From positions 33,798-97,797 of the forward strand of contig NZ_DIAX01000085.1 of the NCBI RefSeq assembly GCF_002414845.1: a stretch of DNA of 64,000 nt, in the 5' to 3' direction. The translations under genes and the position numbers were made by a program. Positions 39,009-46,592 of the stretch are shown in pieces; the first letter of the stretch is position 1, and each line of letters starts with the position of its first letter. The notes below the pieces were generated by a model. The model was not told the origin of the DNA, searched no databases, and was given only the letters and a program-made list of their open reading frames with translations. The DNA comes from Gordonia sp. UBA5067. GTDB taxonomy: Bacteria; Actinomycetota; Actinomycetes; Mycobacteriales; Mycobacteriaceae.

Positions 39009-39743
39009 TCAGCGCCGGCGGCGGCGTTGACCGCTGGCGCCGCCCGGCGTGTTTCCCGATGCTGCCCGGGCCGCCCGCTTCGCCGCCAGCTTCTGTTTCG
39101 CGTTCCGCTTGGCGGCGGGTTCGGACTCGCTGCGCGATGACGTCGCCGAGCGGCCGCGCACAATGCCGATGAACTCATCGGCCGGGGGCGACGTCGGATC
39201 GGTCCACAACAATCCGACCGTGCTGCCGGGCGCACCGGTCAACGGCCGGTAGGCGAGGTCGCGGCGGTGGTGCAGCCGGGCCAGCGACTGGGGCACGGCG
39301 AGCAGTCCGGCGCCTGCCGCGACCAGTTCGACGGCGTCGCCGGTCGTGGCCGGCCGATGCTTCACCGCGGCGCCGGGACGGAATGTGGGCAGCGGGTCGT
39401 CGGCCGGCCAGAGGAACTGCTCGTCGGCGACATCGGCCAGGGTCAGTTCGTCGACGGCGGTCAACAGGTGCCCCTTCGGCACGACGACGACAGTGGTCTC
39501 CGTGTACAGCGCGATCGTGTGGTGCGGGCCCGGATCGGTGTGTGCCAGTGCGTCGGGGAGTCGGGTAAGCACGATGTCGACGCGGTGCTCGCCCACCGCG
39601 GCGGCGGAGTCGCAGACGTCGACGGCGACGAGTTCCAGCGGTAGGTCGGGACGGCGCTCGCGCCAGATCTTCGCCCATTTGGCCGGGGTTACTCCCGGCA
39701 CATACCCCAGCCGAAAGCTGGAACCGTCGGGGATGGACACCAT
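39009..39743 (-). CDS. LysR-type effector-binding domain protein without DNA-binding domain
   Basis: 244 residues. The body (SSFRLGYVPGVTPAKWAKIWRERRPDLPLELV..., ADVADEQFLWPADDPLPTF, AAGAGLLAVPQSLARLHHRRDLAYRPL) matches the periplasmic-binding-like effector domain of LysR regulators. The usual N-terminal winged helix is missing, and no signal peptide is seen. The last ~40 residues form a strongly basic Lys/Arg/Ala tail (KRNAKQKLAAKRAARAA ... QRRRRR). Such stand-alone domains occur in actinobacteria beside the divergent DUF5997 gene, as here. The role is unknown; the tail could bind nucleic acid. Confidence 0.78.
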   Translation of the reverse strand: MVSIPDGSSFRLGYVPGVTPAKWAKIWRERRPDLPLELVAVDVCDSAAAVGEHRVDIVLTRLPDALAHTDPGPHHTIALYTETTVVVVPKGHLLTAVDELTLADVADEQFLWPADDPLPTFRPGAAVKHRPATTGDAVELVAAGAGLLAVPQSLARLHHRRDLAYRPLTGAPGSTVGLLWTDPTSPPADEFIGIVRGRSATSSRSESEPAAKRNAKQKLAAKRAARAASGNTPGGASGQRRRRR

Positions 39744-39779
39744 CCGAGCGTATCGGGTTCACCTGAGTACTCTCGACGC

Positions 39780-40169
39780 ATGAGTTCGCAGTCGATGAAA
39801 CCGGTGACCGCCGCGAAGAAGCTTGATGTCTACCTGCCGGCCACGCCGGCGCAGTTCCAGCAGGGTCCCGTCACGCGCGCAGAACTCACCGCCCTACAGG
39901 CCGACCCGCCGCAGTGGCTGCGCGACCTGCGCACCCAAGGCCCCCACCCGAAGAATCTGGTCGCCGCGAAGCTGGGCGTGTCCATCGCCGGTTTGCTGCG
40001 CGGCGGGATCACCGACGCGCTGACCACCGAGCAGATCGCCGGACTCCTCGCCGAGATGCCGGAGTGGTTGAGCGCGGAACGGGCCACGCAGTCGCAGGTG
40101 CGGCGCGATGAGCGCCGGGTGAAGTCGTTGCACTCCGACCGCAGGCAATCACGCGACACCGACGGCTAG
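39780..40169 (+). CDS. DUF5997 family protein
   Basis: 129 residues. Features are KLDVYLPATPAQFQQGPVTR, ELTALQADPPQWLRDLRTQGPHPKNLVAAKLGVSIAGLLRGGI and a basic C-terminal end. The KLGVSIAGLLRGG stretch looks helix-turn-helix-like. It is a small conserved actinobacterial protein of unknown function, divergently paired with the LysR-effector-domain gene with 36 bases between them. A regulator role is possible but not shown. Confidence 0.75.
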   Translation: MSSQSMKPVTAAKKLDVYLPATPAQFQQGPVTRAELTALQADPPQWLRDLRTQGPHPKNLVAAKLGVSIAGLLRGGITDALTTEQIAGLLAEMPEWLSAERATQSQVRRDERRVKSLHSDRRQSRDTDG

Positions 40170-40184
40170 GTCTTCGCCGGGGAA

Positions 40185-41432
40185 CTAGTGGTGCTCGGGC
40201 TCGCCGGTGGGCGCGGGTTCGTAGCGCGGCGGCAACTGCGCTGGCGGTGGGCCGCCCGGCGCGATACGCGCGATGTTTCCGGCGAGCACATCGCGGTAGA
40301 TGCGCAGTTGTTCTTCGCCGGCACGAACCTGCTCGGTCAACCGCTTTGAGTTGTCCGCCGAGATCTCCCTGCTGCCCGACCGGGCGACCAGGTCGACGAT
40401 CCGGTCGTCGATGGTGGTGGCGCGGTCGTACTCGTCGAGGAGCCGCAATTCGACGGCGGCCGAATCCATGACGTGCGAGACCTCGGCCAGCGCCTGGACT
40501 CGGTCGATCAACTGTGACCAGACCGGGCGCAACTCCTTTTCCTTGGCTGCGATGTGGTCGACGAAGGCTTGGTCGAATCCACCGTTGCGCATCGCCCGGT
40601 CGAGGTCCACCCGCACCGCGCGCAGTGCGATGACGTCAGCAGAAATCTCGGCGAGCTCACCGTGGAGGTTCACCTGGCTGCGCTGTACCGCGAAATGGTC
40701 CGAGCGCCAGGCAGGACTTCCGCCGATCCGGTCGTAGTACTGGCCGGCGACGTAGAGCAACGTCTCATAGCCGTCGACAAAGGACATGTGCTGGGGGGCG
40801 GCCGGCGTCGCCGGCACCGGCCGGTCGGCCAGCGCCTCGCGCGCCCACTGCTCGACCTGCGGACCCATCGCGCGCATGGCGAGTCCGCCGACCGCACCGG
40901 CGAGCCGGCCAAAGGCCGCGCCACCGGCCCGGCGCACGTAGCCGCCCGCGTTCACGTCGGGGGTCGGCGTGTGCAGCAGTCCCTCAAACAGCCGCTCGCG
41001 CGCCTCGATCTCGAGGTAGATGCCCTCGCGGCGCTCCCGGCGGATCACCCGCGTCCCGCCCGCGTACACGCCTTTGCCGATGACGATCTGTTTGCGTGCA
41101 TCCTCCCGGCGGCGCATCAACCCGTTGAGACGGTTCTGCAGGCCGGACCGCACCATCGCCGGCAGGACCGGGTTGGCCAGCTGGGCCTCGATTTGCGCGA
41201 TCCCCCGCTGAAGGCGGCGCAGGTTTCCGAAACCCTCGGGCAACGCGGCCAGCGCCAGCCCCGACGATTCGCGCCGAATGACGACATCGCGCGCCTGGGG
41301 TGCGAGGAATCCGGCCGCGATCAGGTTGGCCGCGGCATCGGACACCTCCCGACGAGGTCCGGGCACCTGGGCCGCGTCGATCCACCGCCGGATATCGGCG
41401 GCGCTCGCAGCGGGTGGGACTCGTTGGCTCAT
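40185..41432 (-). CDS. Uncharacterised alpha-helical protein
   Basis: 415 residues from ATG 41432 (MSQRVPPAAS; GGTGAG lies upstream). I see no recognised catalytic motif. The middle region is charged and helical (LRRLQRGIAQIEAQLANPVL, LNGLMRRREDARKQIVIGKG) and the C-terminal half has long coiled-coil-like helices (SRKRLTEQV-like spacing in ISADNSKRLTEQVRAGEEQL) with a Pro-rich tail (GGPPPAQLPPRYEPAP). There is one Gly/Ala-rich stretch (GRLAGAVGGLAMRAMG) but no clear membrane segment. It lies 10 bases after the acyltransferase stop and is probably co-transcribed. I do not know what it does. Confidence 0.65.
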   Translation of the reverse strand: MSQRVPPAASAADIRRWIDAAQVPGPRREVSDAAANLIAAGFLAPQARDVVIRRESSGLALAALPEGFGNLRRLQRGIAQIEAQLANPVLPAMVRSGLQNRLNGLMRRREDARKQIVIGKGVYAGGTRVIRRERREGIYLEIEARERLFEGLLHTPTPDVNAGGYVRRAGGAAFGRLAGAVGGLAMRAMGPQVEQWAREALADRPVPATPAAPQHMSFVDGYETLLYVAGQYYDRIGGSPAWRSDHFAVQRSQVNLHGELAEISADVIALRAVRVDLDRAMRNGGFDQAFVDHIAAKEKELRPVWSQLIDRVQALAEVSHVMDSAAVELRLLDEYDRATTIDDRIVDLVARSGSREISADNSKRLTEQVRAGEEQLRIYRDVLAGNIARIAPGGPPPAQLPPRYEPAPTGEPEHH

Positions 41433-41442
41433 CTCACCGATA

Positions 41443-42570
41443 CTACCGATTAGCGCCGACACCATTTCGGTGCCAGATCGGTCGCGTGACCCGGTGCAGG
41501 AGCCAGGCCAGGGGAATGGCGCAGGCGGTTGTGACGATAAATGCCCACCACAGTGAGCCCGTCAGCAACACCTGGTAGCCGAGCAGGCCCATGACGAGTT
41601 CCAGCACGATCACGTGGACGCAGAAGAATTCGTAGGAGATCTCCCCGAACCAGACCGCCGGGCGGCTGGCCCAGATGCGCGTCCACCAGTCCCCGGCCGC
41701 CGCACCCGGCTGCTCTGTACCGGCCATCGCAAGGGGTCCGATGAAGCCGACGGCCACCACGAGGTACAGGATGTGCTTGACGACGGTCTGCGCCGCGGTC
41801 TCGGGTGTCATCGTCGCACCGCCCGCGGCGGAGATACCGGAGATGACGAAGGCCGCAACCCCGGCGCCGACCCACCAAGCGGTGTGCACGCGCGACATCA
41901 TCGGGACGCACACGGCCAAGACCATGCCCGCGACGAACCACCAGAAGAAGGTCGGCGGCCAGATCCGCGCGGTGAGGTCGACGTCGGCGCCGACGACGGC
42001 GAAGATCCACAGCGGAGAGGCCAGCGCCACGGTGCCGAGTAGGCAGAGCAGCAGGTCGGGGCGCCACCGTCGGCGGCACAGTGCGACGCCGAGAATCGCG
42101 ATCATCGGCAGCACAAGGTAGAAGGCAACCTCGGCCACCATGCTCCACATCTGCGTCAGCCCAGTGTGCTGGTGACCGAGCCCGAAGATCTGCGTGAAGG
42201 TCATGTTGCGCCAGAAGCCGCCCCATCCGGTGCCGTAGGTCGTCGGGTTCTGGCGAATGAGGAACACCAGGTACACGCCGGTGACGGTCAACCAATAGGC
42301 GGGCAGAATGCGCCGGGCGCGGTGGGCGAAGTAGGTGGCGACCGCCACCGGTTGCGTGTCGGTGCCGCGCCGGAGTCGGGCGACCCACGTCGAGTAGAGC
42401 AGGTAGCCCGACAGTACGAAGAAGATCGTCACACCCACCTCGAACCGGGCGCTCAATCGTCCGGCGTAGGTGTCCTGGTAGTGGCCGGTCCAGTACGCGG
42501 CGTGCGTCAGGCACACCGCGAGGGCTGCGAGGGTGCGGATACCCGTGAGCGCGGGAACGCGTGCGGCCAT
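41443..42570 (-). CDS. Acyltransferase 3 family membrane protein
   Basis: 375-residue multi-helix membrane enzyme. The family RX10H signature is in TGIRTLAALAVCLTHAAYW; other marks are FFVLSGYLLYSTWVARL, RRARRILPAYWLTV and WSMVAEVAFYLVLPM. Such proteins transfer acetyl or similar groups to sugars or lipids on the cell surface. It is divergent from a mycolyltransferase, with 136 bases between, so a role in modifying trehalose mycolates or envelope glycans, as for the acetyltransferase TmaT of Corynebacterium, is a reasonable inference but not shown by the sequence. Gene order is acyltransferase then the uncharacterised gene. Confidence 0.83.
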   Translation of the reverse strand: MAARVPALTGIRTLAALAVCLTHAAYWTGHYQDTYAGRLSARFEVGVTIFFVLSGYLLYSTWVARLRRGTDTQPVAVATYFAHRARRILPAYWLTVTGVYLVFLIRQNPTTYGTGWGGFWRNMTFTQIFGLGHQHTGLTQMWSMVAEVAFYLVLPMIAILGVALCRRRWRPDLLLCLLGTVALASPLWIFAVVGADVDLTARIWPPTFFWWFVAGMVLAVCVPMMSRVHTAWWVGAGVAAFVISGISAAGGATMTPETAAQTVVKHILYLVVAVGFIGPLAMAGTEQPGAAAGDWWTRIWASRPAVWFGEISYEFFCVHVIVLELVMGLLGYQVLLTGSLWWAFIVTTACAIPLAWLLHRVTRPIWHRNGVGANR

Positions 42571-42706
42571 GGGCCGATCTTGTCACGACACCGTCTCGGT
42601 TCAGTGACTGCACTAGCCCCCCGATGCACTCCCACTGATAATTCGTCTGTTACTGAAGTGACGCGTGTGACTGGGGATGCGACGCGTCGAGGAAAGGCCA
42701 AGCCGA

Positions 42707-43843
42707 GTGCGAAACACCCTTGTGCGGACCAGTGTCGCGGTGGCGACGACGCTGGCCGTCGGCCTGACCATCGGTACCGCCGTCGCCGACGGAGCTCCGC
42801 CACCACCGCGACCACCCGGACCCATCGCGGGGCCACCACCACCTCCGACGTCTCGGATCGTGTCGGTGACCCCGTTCAAGGGACGGGAACGGTTGCGGGT
42901 GTTCTCCGCGGCAATGGCACGAGAGGTAGTCGTCGACCTCCAACGGCCGGTCGACCTGGCCCGCCCCGCGCGACCGGGCGACAAGCCGCGCCCGCACGCG
43001 CGAGCCGGTCAGCGGCCCACCATCTACCTGCTCGACGGGGCCGAGGCGCACGAGACCGAGTCCGGTTGGTACGCCGAGACGCAGCTCGCCGACCTCGCTT
43101 CGAAGACTGACGTCAATGTGCTCACCCCCGTCGGCGACGCGCACAGCTACTACACCGACTGGCGAGCCGTCGATCCCGGCATGGGGAACAAGAAGTTCAT
43201 GTGGGAGACGTTCCTGACCCGCGAGTTGCCGCCGCTGCTGGGCCAGCAGTTCGGCTCCAATGACGTCAGCGCGATCGCCGGCGCGTCGATGGGCGGGCTG
43301 GCGGCCCTGACCCTCGCCACCCGCCAACCGCAGCTCTACCGCGCGGTGGGCGGATTCAGCGACTGTGCGAACGTATCCAGCCCGGAGAACCAGTTCCTGA
43401 CGCAGTGGGACATCAGTCGTGGCGGCGGCAACGCGATGAACATGTGGGGCAAGTTCACCGACCCGCAATGGCAGGCCCACGATCCGTTCGTCAACGCCGC
43501 GCAGCTCGCCGGCAAGACCATCTACCTCTCGGCGGGCAGTGGCATGCCCGGCCGCTACAACAAGGTGTCCGCCGACCCACTGGAATCGACCGCCAAAGGC
43601 GCCTTCCTCGAGTTCGGCAGTGCCGTCTGCACCGGGCGGATGACCGCTGCACTCAAGAAACTCGGAATCCCTTTCCATGGCAGTCTCAATCCGTCGGGCA
43701 CGCACCGGTGGGAATACTGGCGCGACGAGTTGCTCACCGCCTGGCCGATCCTGATGAAGTCGATCGGCGCCCGGATCGACGGCCCGATCCCGCCGGCGCC
43801 GGGCTCCACCCTGGCGGACGCGTTCGGTTCCTCTGGCAGCTGA
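42707..43843 (+). CDS. Secreted antigen-85-type mycolyltransferase
   Basis: 378 residues. Signal peptide VRNTLVRTSVAVATTLAVGL, then a Pro-rich linker after GTAVADGAPPPP. The alpha/beta-hydrolase fold includes RPTIYLLDGAEA, WETFLTRELPPLLGQQF, nucleophile AGASMGGLAALTLA, Glu in FLEFGSAVC and His in PSGTHRWEYW. It is a second envelope mycolyltransferase, related to the one at 37409-38395. The GTG at 42707 is chosen because GGAAAGG lies 9 bases upstream and the signal peptide starts there. It is convergent with the pseudogene/ribosomal-protein block. Confidence 0.9.
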   Translation: MRNTLVRTSVAVATTLAVGLTIGTAVADGAPPPPRPPGPIAGPPPPPTSRIVSVTPFKGRERLRVFSAAMAREVVVDLQRPVDLARPARPGDKPRPHARAGQRPTIYLLDGAEAHETESGWYAETQLADLASKTDVNVLTPVGDAHSYYTDWRAVDPGMGNKKFMWETFLTRELPPLLGQQFGSNDVSAIAGASMGGLAALTLATRQPQLYRAVGGFSDCANVSSPENQFLTQWDISRGGGNAMNMWGKFTDPQWQAHDPFVNAAQLAGKTIYLSAGSGMPGRYNKVSADPLESTAKGAFLEFGSAVCTGRMTAALKKLGIPFHGSLNPSGTHRWEYWRDELLTAWPILMKSIGARIDGPIPPAPGSTLADAFGSSGS

Positions 43844-43862
43844 ACATCCCCGTCAACCCGAT

Positions 43863-44060
43863 TCAGCGAGGCTCCACACTTCGCGGATCGCGACACCGCA
43901 GAGGGCCGCGACGAGCAGGACGAGCAGGAGGTACCAGGATTTACGGTAGTCGCCGACCCCGCGGCGGGCGGCGCCAAGGACCAGCGCCGCCGAGTAGCGG
44001 GGTCCCAACGGTAAACAGAGCGGTGACCACGAACACCCACCACGACCGGTGACCGATCAC
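43863..44060 (-). pseudogene. Small membrane protein reading frame with an apparent frameshift
   Basis: A GTG at 44060 overlaps the stop of the S18 fragment as GTGA and has GGAGGAAAC upstream. It reads [19 protein letters not shown] in one frame; after a run of G/C near 43996-44006 the continuation YSAALVLGAARRGVGDYRKS and SWYLLLVLLVAALCGVAI is in another frame, ending at 43863. Joined, they form a two-helix membrane protein of about 65 residues; unjoined, the first frame stops at 43941. I cannot name the family. It is either a real pseudogene or a sequencing indel in the G-run. Confidence 0.5.
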
Positions 44061-44200
44061 CCGAGCGAGTTTCCTCCCTCGCAGGGTAGTCGGGGCTGCC
44101 GCCCGGACCCGTACGGCAGTAGCGCCATCTCTCGAGCGTTGCGGACCGCCGTAGCGACCTGACGCTGCTGCTGCGGGGTCAGCCCGGTGACTCGATTTAC
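44057..44200 (-). pseudogene. rpsR2: Truncated zinc-independent ribosomal protein S18 (rpsR2), 5' part missing
   Basis: The reading from the GTA codon at 44200 gives [20 protein letters not shown], then [13 protein letters not shown] and a stop at 44057. This is the conserved C-terminal third of S18. The N-terminal ~50 residues are absent: only 36 bases separate it from the rpsN2 stop, and that stretch is in frame but contains no ATG, GTG or TTG start. It is therefore a remnant, not an intact S18 gene. It stands exactly where rpsR2 belongs, after L28, L33 and S14 in the zinc-independent ribosomal operon of mycobacteria. Confidence 0.75.
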
Positions 44201-44236
44201 CCATGGGACAACACCTTTCGACCAGATACTGGTCGA

Positions 44237-44542
44237 CTACCAACTGGACTTGTGGATACCGGGGAGCTCGCCCCGATGAGCCAGTTCCCGGAAGCGCACG
44301 CGCGAGACCCCGGCTTTGCCGATAAAGCCGCGCGGTCGACCATCGATGGCATCCCGATTGCGCACCCTCGTCGGACTGGCATCACGCGGCAGCGCAAGGA
44401 GTTTGCGTAGCGCCTGCGCCCGCTCGGCGTCGGATGCGCCACTATCGGCAATGACCCGCTTGAGTTCCGCGCGTACCGGCGCGTACCGGGCGACGGCTTC
44501 TTTGCGTCGCTCGCTAGCGATGATTGTGGATTTCTTGGCCAT
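44237..44542 (-). CDS. rpsN2: Ribosomal protein S14, zinc-independent paralog
   Basis: 101 residues. Conserved S14 features are [40 protein letters not shown] and [19 protein letters not shown]. It contains no cysteine, so it is the long, zinc-free form that replaces the zinc-binding S14 when zinc is scarce. Its ATG overlaps the L33 stop by one base (TGATG). It is the third gene of the L28-L33-S14-(S18) operon and is followed by the truncated S18. Confidence 0.93.
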   Translation of the reverse strand: MAKKSTIIASERRKEAVARYAPVRAELKRVIADSGASDAERAQALRKLLALPRDASPTRVRNRDAIDGRPRGFIGKAGVSRVRFRELAHRGELPGIHKSSW

Positions 44543-44709
44543 CAGCGTTCCTCTTTGAAGTCGACGTGGCGTCGTGCAATCGGGTCATATTTACGCAACA
44601 CCAGCCGGTCGGGGTCGTTGCGTCGGTTCTTGCGAGTGACGTAGGTGTAGCCGGTACCGGCCGTCGACTTGAGTTTCACGACGGGCCGCAGGTCAGTGCG
44701 TGATGCCAT
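44542..44709 (-). CDS. rpmG2: Ribosomal protein L33, zinc-independent paralog
   Basis: 55 residues beginning [20 protein letters not shown], then [20 protein letters not shown] and [16 protein letters not shown]. The length and the [18 protein letters not shown] signature are those of L33, with no cysteine, so the zinc-free form. It overlaps L28's stop and S14's start by one base each, giving tight translational coupling. It is too short to stand out by size alone, but its position and sequence make it secure. Confidence 0.92.
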   Translation of the reverse strand: MASRTDLRPVVKLKSTAGTGYTYVTRKNRRNDPDRLVLRKYDPIARRHVDFKEER

Positions 44710-44945
44710 CAGAGCTTCTCCCCTCGCCCACGAAGCTCAGCAACGACGGCCTCGATCCCCCGACGGTCGATCGTTTTGATCCCTTTCGCACTTACCCGCA
44801 ACGTCACATAGCGCCCCTCGCCGGCCAAGAAGTACCGGCGTCGCTGAATATTCGGATTCCACCGGCGTGACGTTCGCGTATGCGAGTGCGACACCTGCTT
44901 CCCGAATCCCGGCGTGCGGCCGGTGACCTGACATCGCGCTGACAT
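44709..44945 (-). CDS. rpmB2: Ribosomal protein L28, zinc-independent paralog
   Basis: 78 residues: [20 protein letters not shown], then [19 protein letters not shown] and [25 protein letters not shown]. One cysteine remains near the N-terminus, but the paired zinc cysteines of the C+ form are absent. AGGAGGCGCT precedes the ATG at 44945. It is the first gene of the zinc-starvation ribosomal operon, divergent from the hibernation GTPase, with Zur-like boxes in the shared promoter. Confidence 0.92.
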   Translation of the reverse strand: MSARCQVTGRTPGFGKQVSHSHTRTSRRWNPNIQRRRYFLAGEGRYVTLRVSAKGIKTIDRRGIEAVVAELRGRGEKL

Positions 44946-44960
44946 AGCGCCTCCTCTTAA

Positions 44961-44975
44961 TGACAACAATTCGCA
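44961..44975. promoter_or_regulatory. Candidate Zur box upstream of rpmB2
   Basis: TGACAACAATTCGCA matches the actinobacterial Zur consensus TGAAAATCATTTTCA at 10 of 15 positions by eye. It is 16 bases before the rpmB2 ATG, where repressor binding would block transcription. The match is modest. Confidence 0.4.
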
Positions 44976-45012
44976 ATAAGACAGCGGCGACGCTACCGTG
45001 AGAATCGTGCAA

Positions 45013-46332
45013 ATGAAAATCGTTCCCAATACTGGTGATGGCCGCACGCCCGTCGTGTTGGTCGCCGGACTCGACGCCGACGCCGTCACACGAACGACGA
45101 CGGCCTTCCTCATCCCGGGCACCACGGTCGTTCACCACGACCTGAGCGAACTCGACCTCGGTCGCGTACGGCGAACGACTCGCACCCTCGATGCCGACGG
45201 TCGTGAGCAGGCTCATCAGACGGTGCTGCTCCTCGAGCACGGCTGCGTCTCATGCACCCTACGCAACGACCTACTCCCCCTCCTGCGCCAATTGCATCGA
45301 CGCGACTCAGTGCAGCGCGTCGTGTTGCAGTTGGACTGTGCCCTGGAGCCGGAGGCACTCTGCTTCGCGATCACCCACGCGGTCGTCGCCGACATGCCCG
45401 GCTTCGGTGATGCGCCGGCCAGCCAGGACGTGCGGATCGAGGCGACGGTGGCGTGTGTCCCCGAGGCGCAGTGGCTCGAAGCGGCAACCAGCGATGTCAC
45501 CATGGCCGAATACGAGCTATCGGCGACGACCGGCGACGACGATGAACGGACCGTGGCCCAGGTTGCCGTCGGGCAGGTGGCCTTCGCCGACGCACTGGTG
45601 ATCGTCGGCTGCGACCCGGCACTGCGCGACGCCTGGGAGTCAGCACGATTGACCGCGGTGCTGAAACGGCTAGCCCCGTCGGCCCCGATCATCATGGAGA
45701 TTCCCCAACGCCCGATGACCGCGATACTCACGGCCCACCTGCTGGCGGCGATTCCAGCTCGCTCACGCCGAGGCCGGATCGATGAGCCACAGGATCCGCT
45801 GCTACGCGACCAGCCCCCGCTCGATGCCGACTGCGGCGTGGAACTGTTCACCGTCGAACTCGACCGCCCGTTCCATCCGGCCCGGTTGCACGAGGCCATC
45901 GACGAACTCCTCGACGGCGTCGTCAGCGCCCGCGGCCGGCTCTGGCTGGCCACCCAACCCGACGCCGCACTGTGGCTGGAGTCGGCCGGCGGCGGGTTGC
46001 GCATCGCACCGGGTCCGACGTGGCTCGTCGCCATGTCCGAGGACCAGCTCGCCACCGTCGATGCGGAGCGCCGCGCCTTAGCAGCGTTGCGGTGGGACAA
46101 CAATCACGGCGATCGACACAGCGCACTGAGCATCCTCGCCCACCGACCCGAGCAACCCGAGGCGATCCGCACGGCCCTGCGGGGCGCCTGTCTCACCGAC
46201 GACGAAATGGCGCTGGGACAGCAATTCTGGCTGGGGTTCGACGACCCATTCGGCCTCGCCCACAACGACCCGTGCGACGACCTGCCGCGTGCGACCGACA
46301 GCAAACTCACCCACCGAGAGGACAACCGATGA
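45013..46332 (+). CDS. mrf: CobW-like ribosome hibernation factor-recruiting GTPase (MRF type)
   Basis: 439 residues from ATG 45013; GTGs at 44998 and 45007 are alternatives. It belongs to the COG0523/CobW-related proteins. The N-terminal [15 protein letters not shown] lacks the GKT of the canonical Walker A, while [20 protein letters not shown] keeps the GCxxC-type metal motif, and the C-terminal domain has [18 protein letters not shown]. In mycobacteria this protein recruits a hibernation factor to ribosomes carrying zinc-free proteins. It overlaps rpmE2 by four bases (ATGA), and is divergent from rpmB2, so the whole island fits Zur control. Confidence 0.88.
   Translation: MKIVPNTGDGRTPVVLVAGLDADAVTRTTTAFLIPGTTVVHHDLSELDLGRVRRTTRTLDADGREQAHQTVLLLEHGCVSCTLRNDLLPLLRQLHRRDSVQRVVLQLDCALEPEALCFAITHAVVADMPGFGDAPASQDVRIEATVACVPEAQWLEAATSDVTMAEYELSATTGDDDERTVAQVAVGQVAFADALVIVGCDPALRDAWESARLTAVLKRLAPSAPIIMEIPQRPMTAILTAHLLAAIPARSRRGRIDEPQDPLLRDQPPLDADCGVELFTVELDRPFHPARLHEAIDELLDGVVSARGRLWLATQPDAALWLESAGGGLRIAPGPTWLVAMSEDQLATVDAERRALAALRWDNNHGDRHSALSILAHRPEQPEAIRTALRGACLTDDEMALGQQFWLGFDDPFGLAHNDPCDDLPRATDSKLTHREDNR
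45014..45028. promoter_or_regulatory. Candidate Zur box overlapping the start of the hibernation GTPase gene
   Basis: TGAAAATCGTTCCCA matches the consensus TGAAAATCATTTTCA at 12 of 15 positions. It overlaps the proposed ATG at 45013. A box at the start suggests a leaderless or very short 5' end, or that the true start is elsewhere. Confidence 0.5.
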
Positions 46333-46580
46333 AGCCCGATACCCACCCCGACTACCACCCCGTCGTGTTCCGCGACGCGAGCACCGGCACCCAGTTCCTA
46401 ACCCGCTCGACGGTGCACTCAGACAAGACCGTCGACTGGTCCGACGGAAACACCTATCCGCTGGTGATCGTCGAAGTCAGCAGCGATTCGCACCCCTTCT
46501 GGACCGGCGAGCAACGCCTGCTGGACACCGCCGGCCGCGTGGAGAAGTTCAAGCGCCGGTACGCCAACGGCTACCGCTAG
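46329..46580 (+). CDS. rpmE2: Ribosomal protein L31 type B (zinc-independent)
   Basis: 83 residues with the type B signature [44 protein letters not shown] and [11 protein letters not shown]. It has no cysteine, so it does not bind zinc, and replaces the zinc-binding type A L31 under zinc limitation. Its ATG overlaps the GTPase stop. It is convergent with the sulfatase gene 12 bases downstream. Confidence 0.93.
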   Translation: MKPDTHPDYHPVVFRDASTGTQFLTRSTVHSDKTVDWSDGNTYPLVIVEVSSDSHPFWTGEQRLLDTAGRVEKFKRRYANGYR

Positions 46581-46592
46581 CCCGCGGGACGG

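Noticed and set aside
44017-44243. Reading frame starting MGKSSHR upstream of the S18 remnant
   Set aside because: It runs in a different frame over the conserved S18 stretch and shows no homology; the S18 frame explains the conservation, so this is a shadow rather than a new gene.
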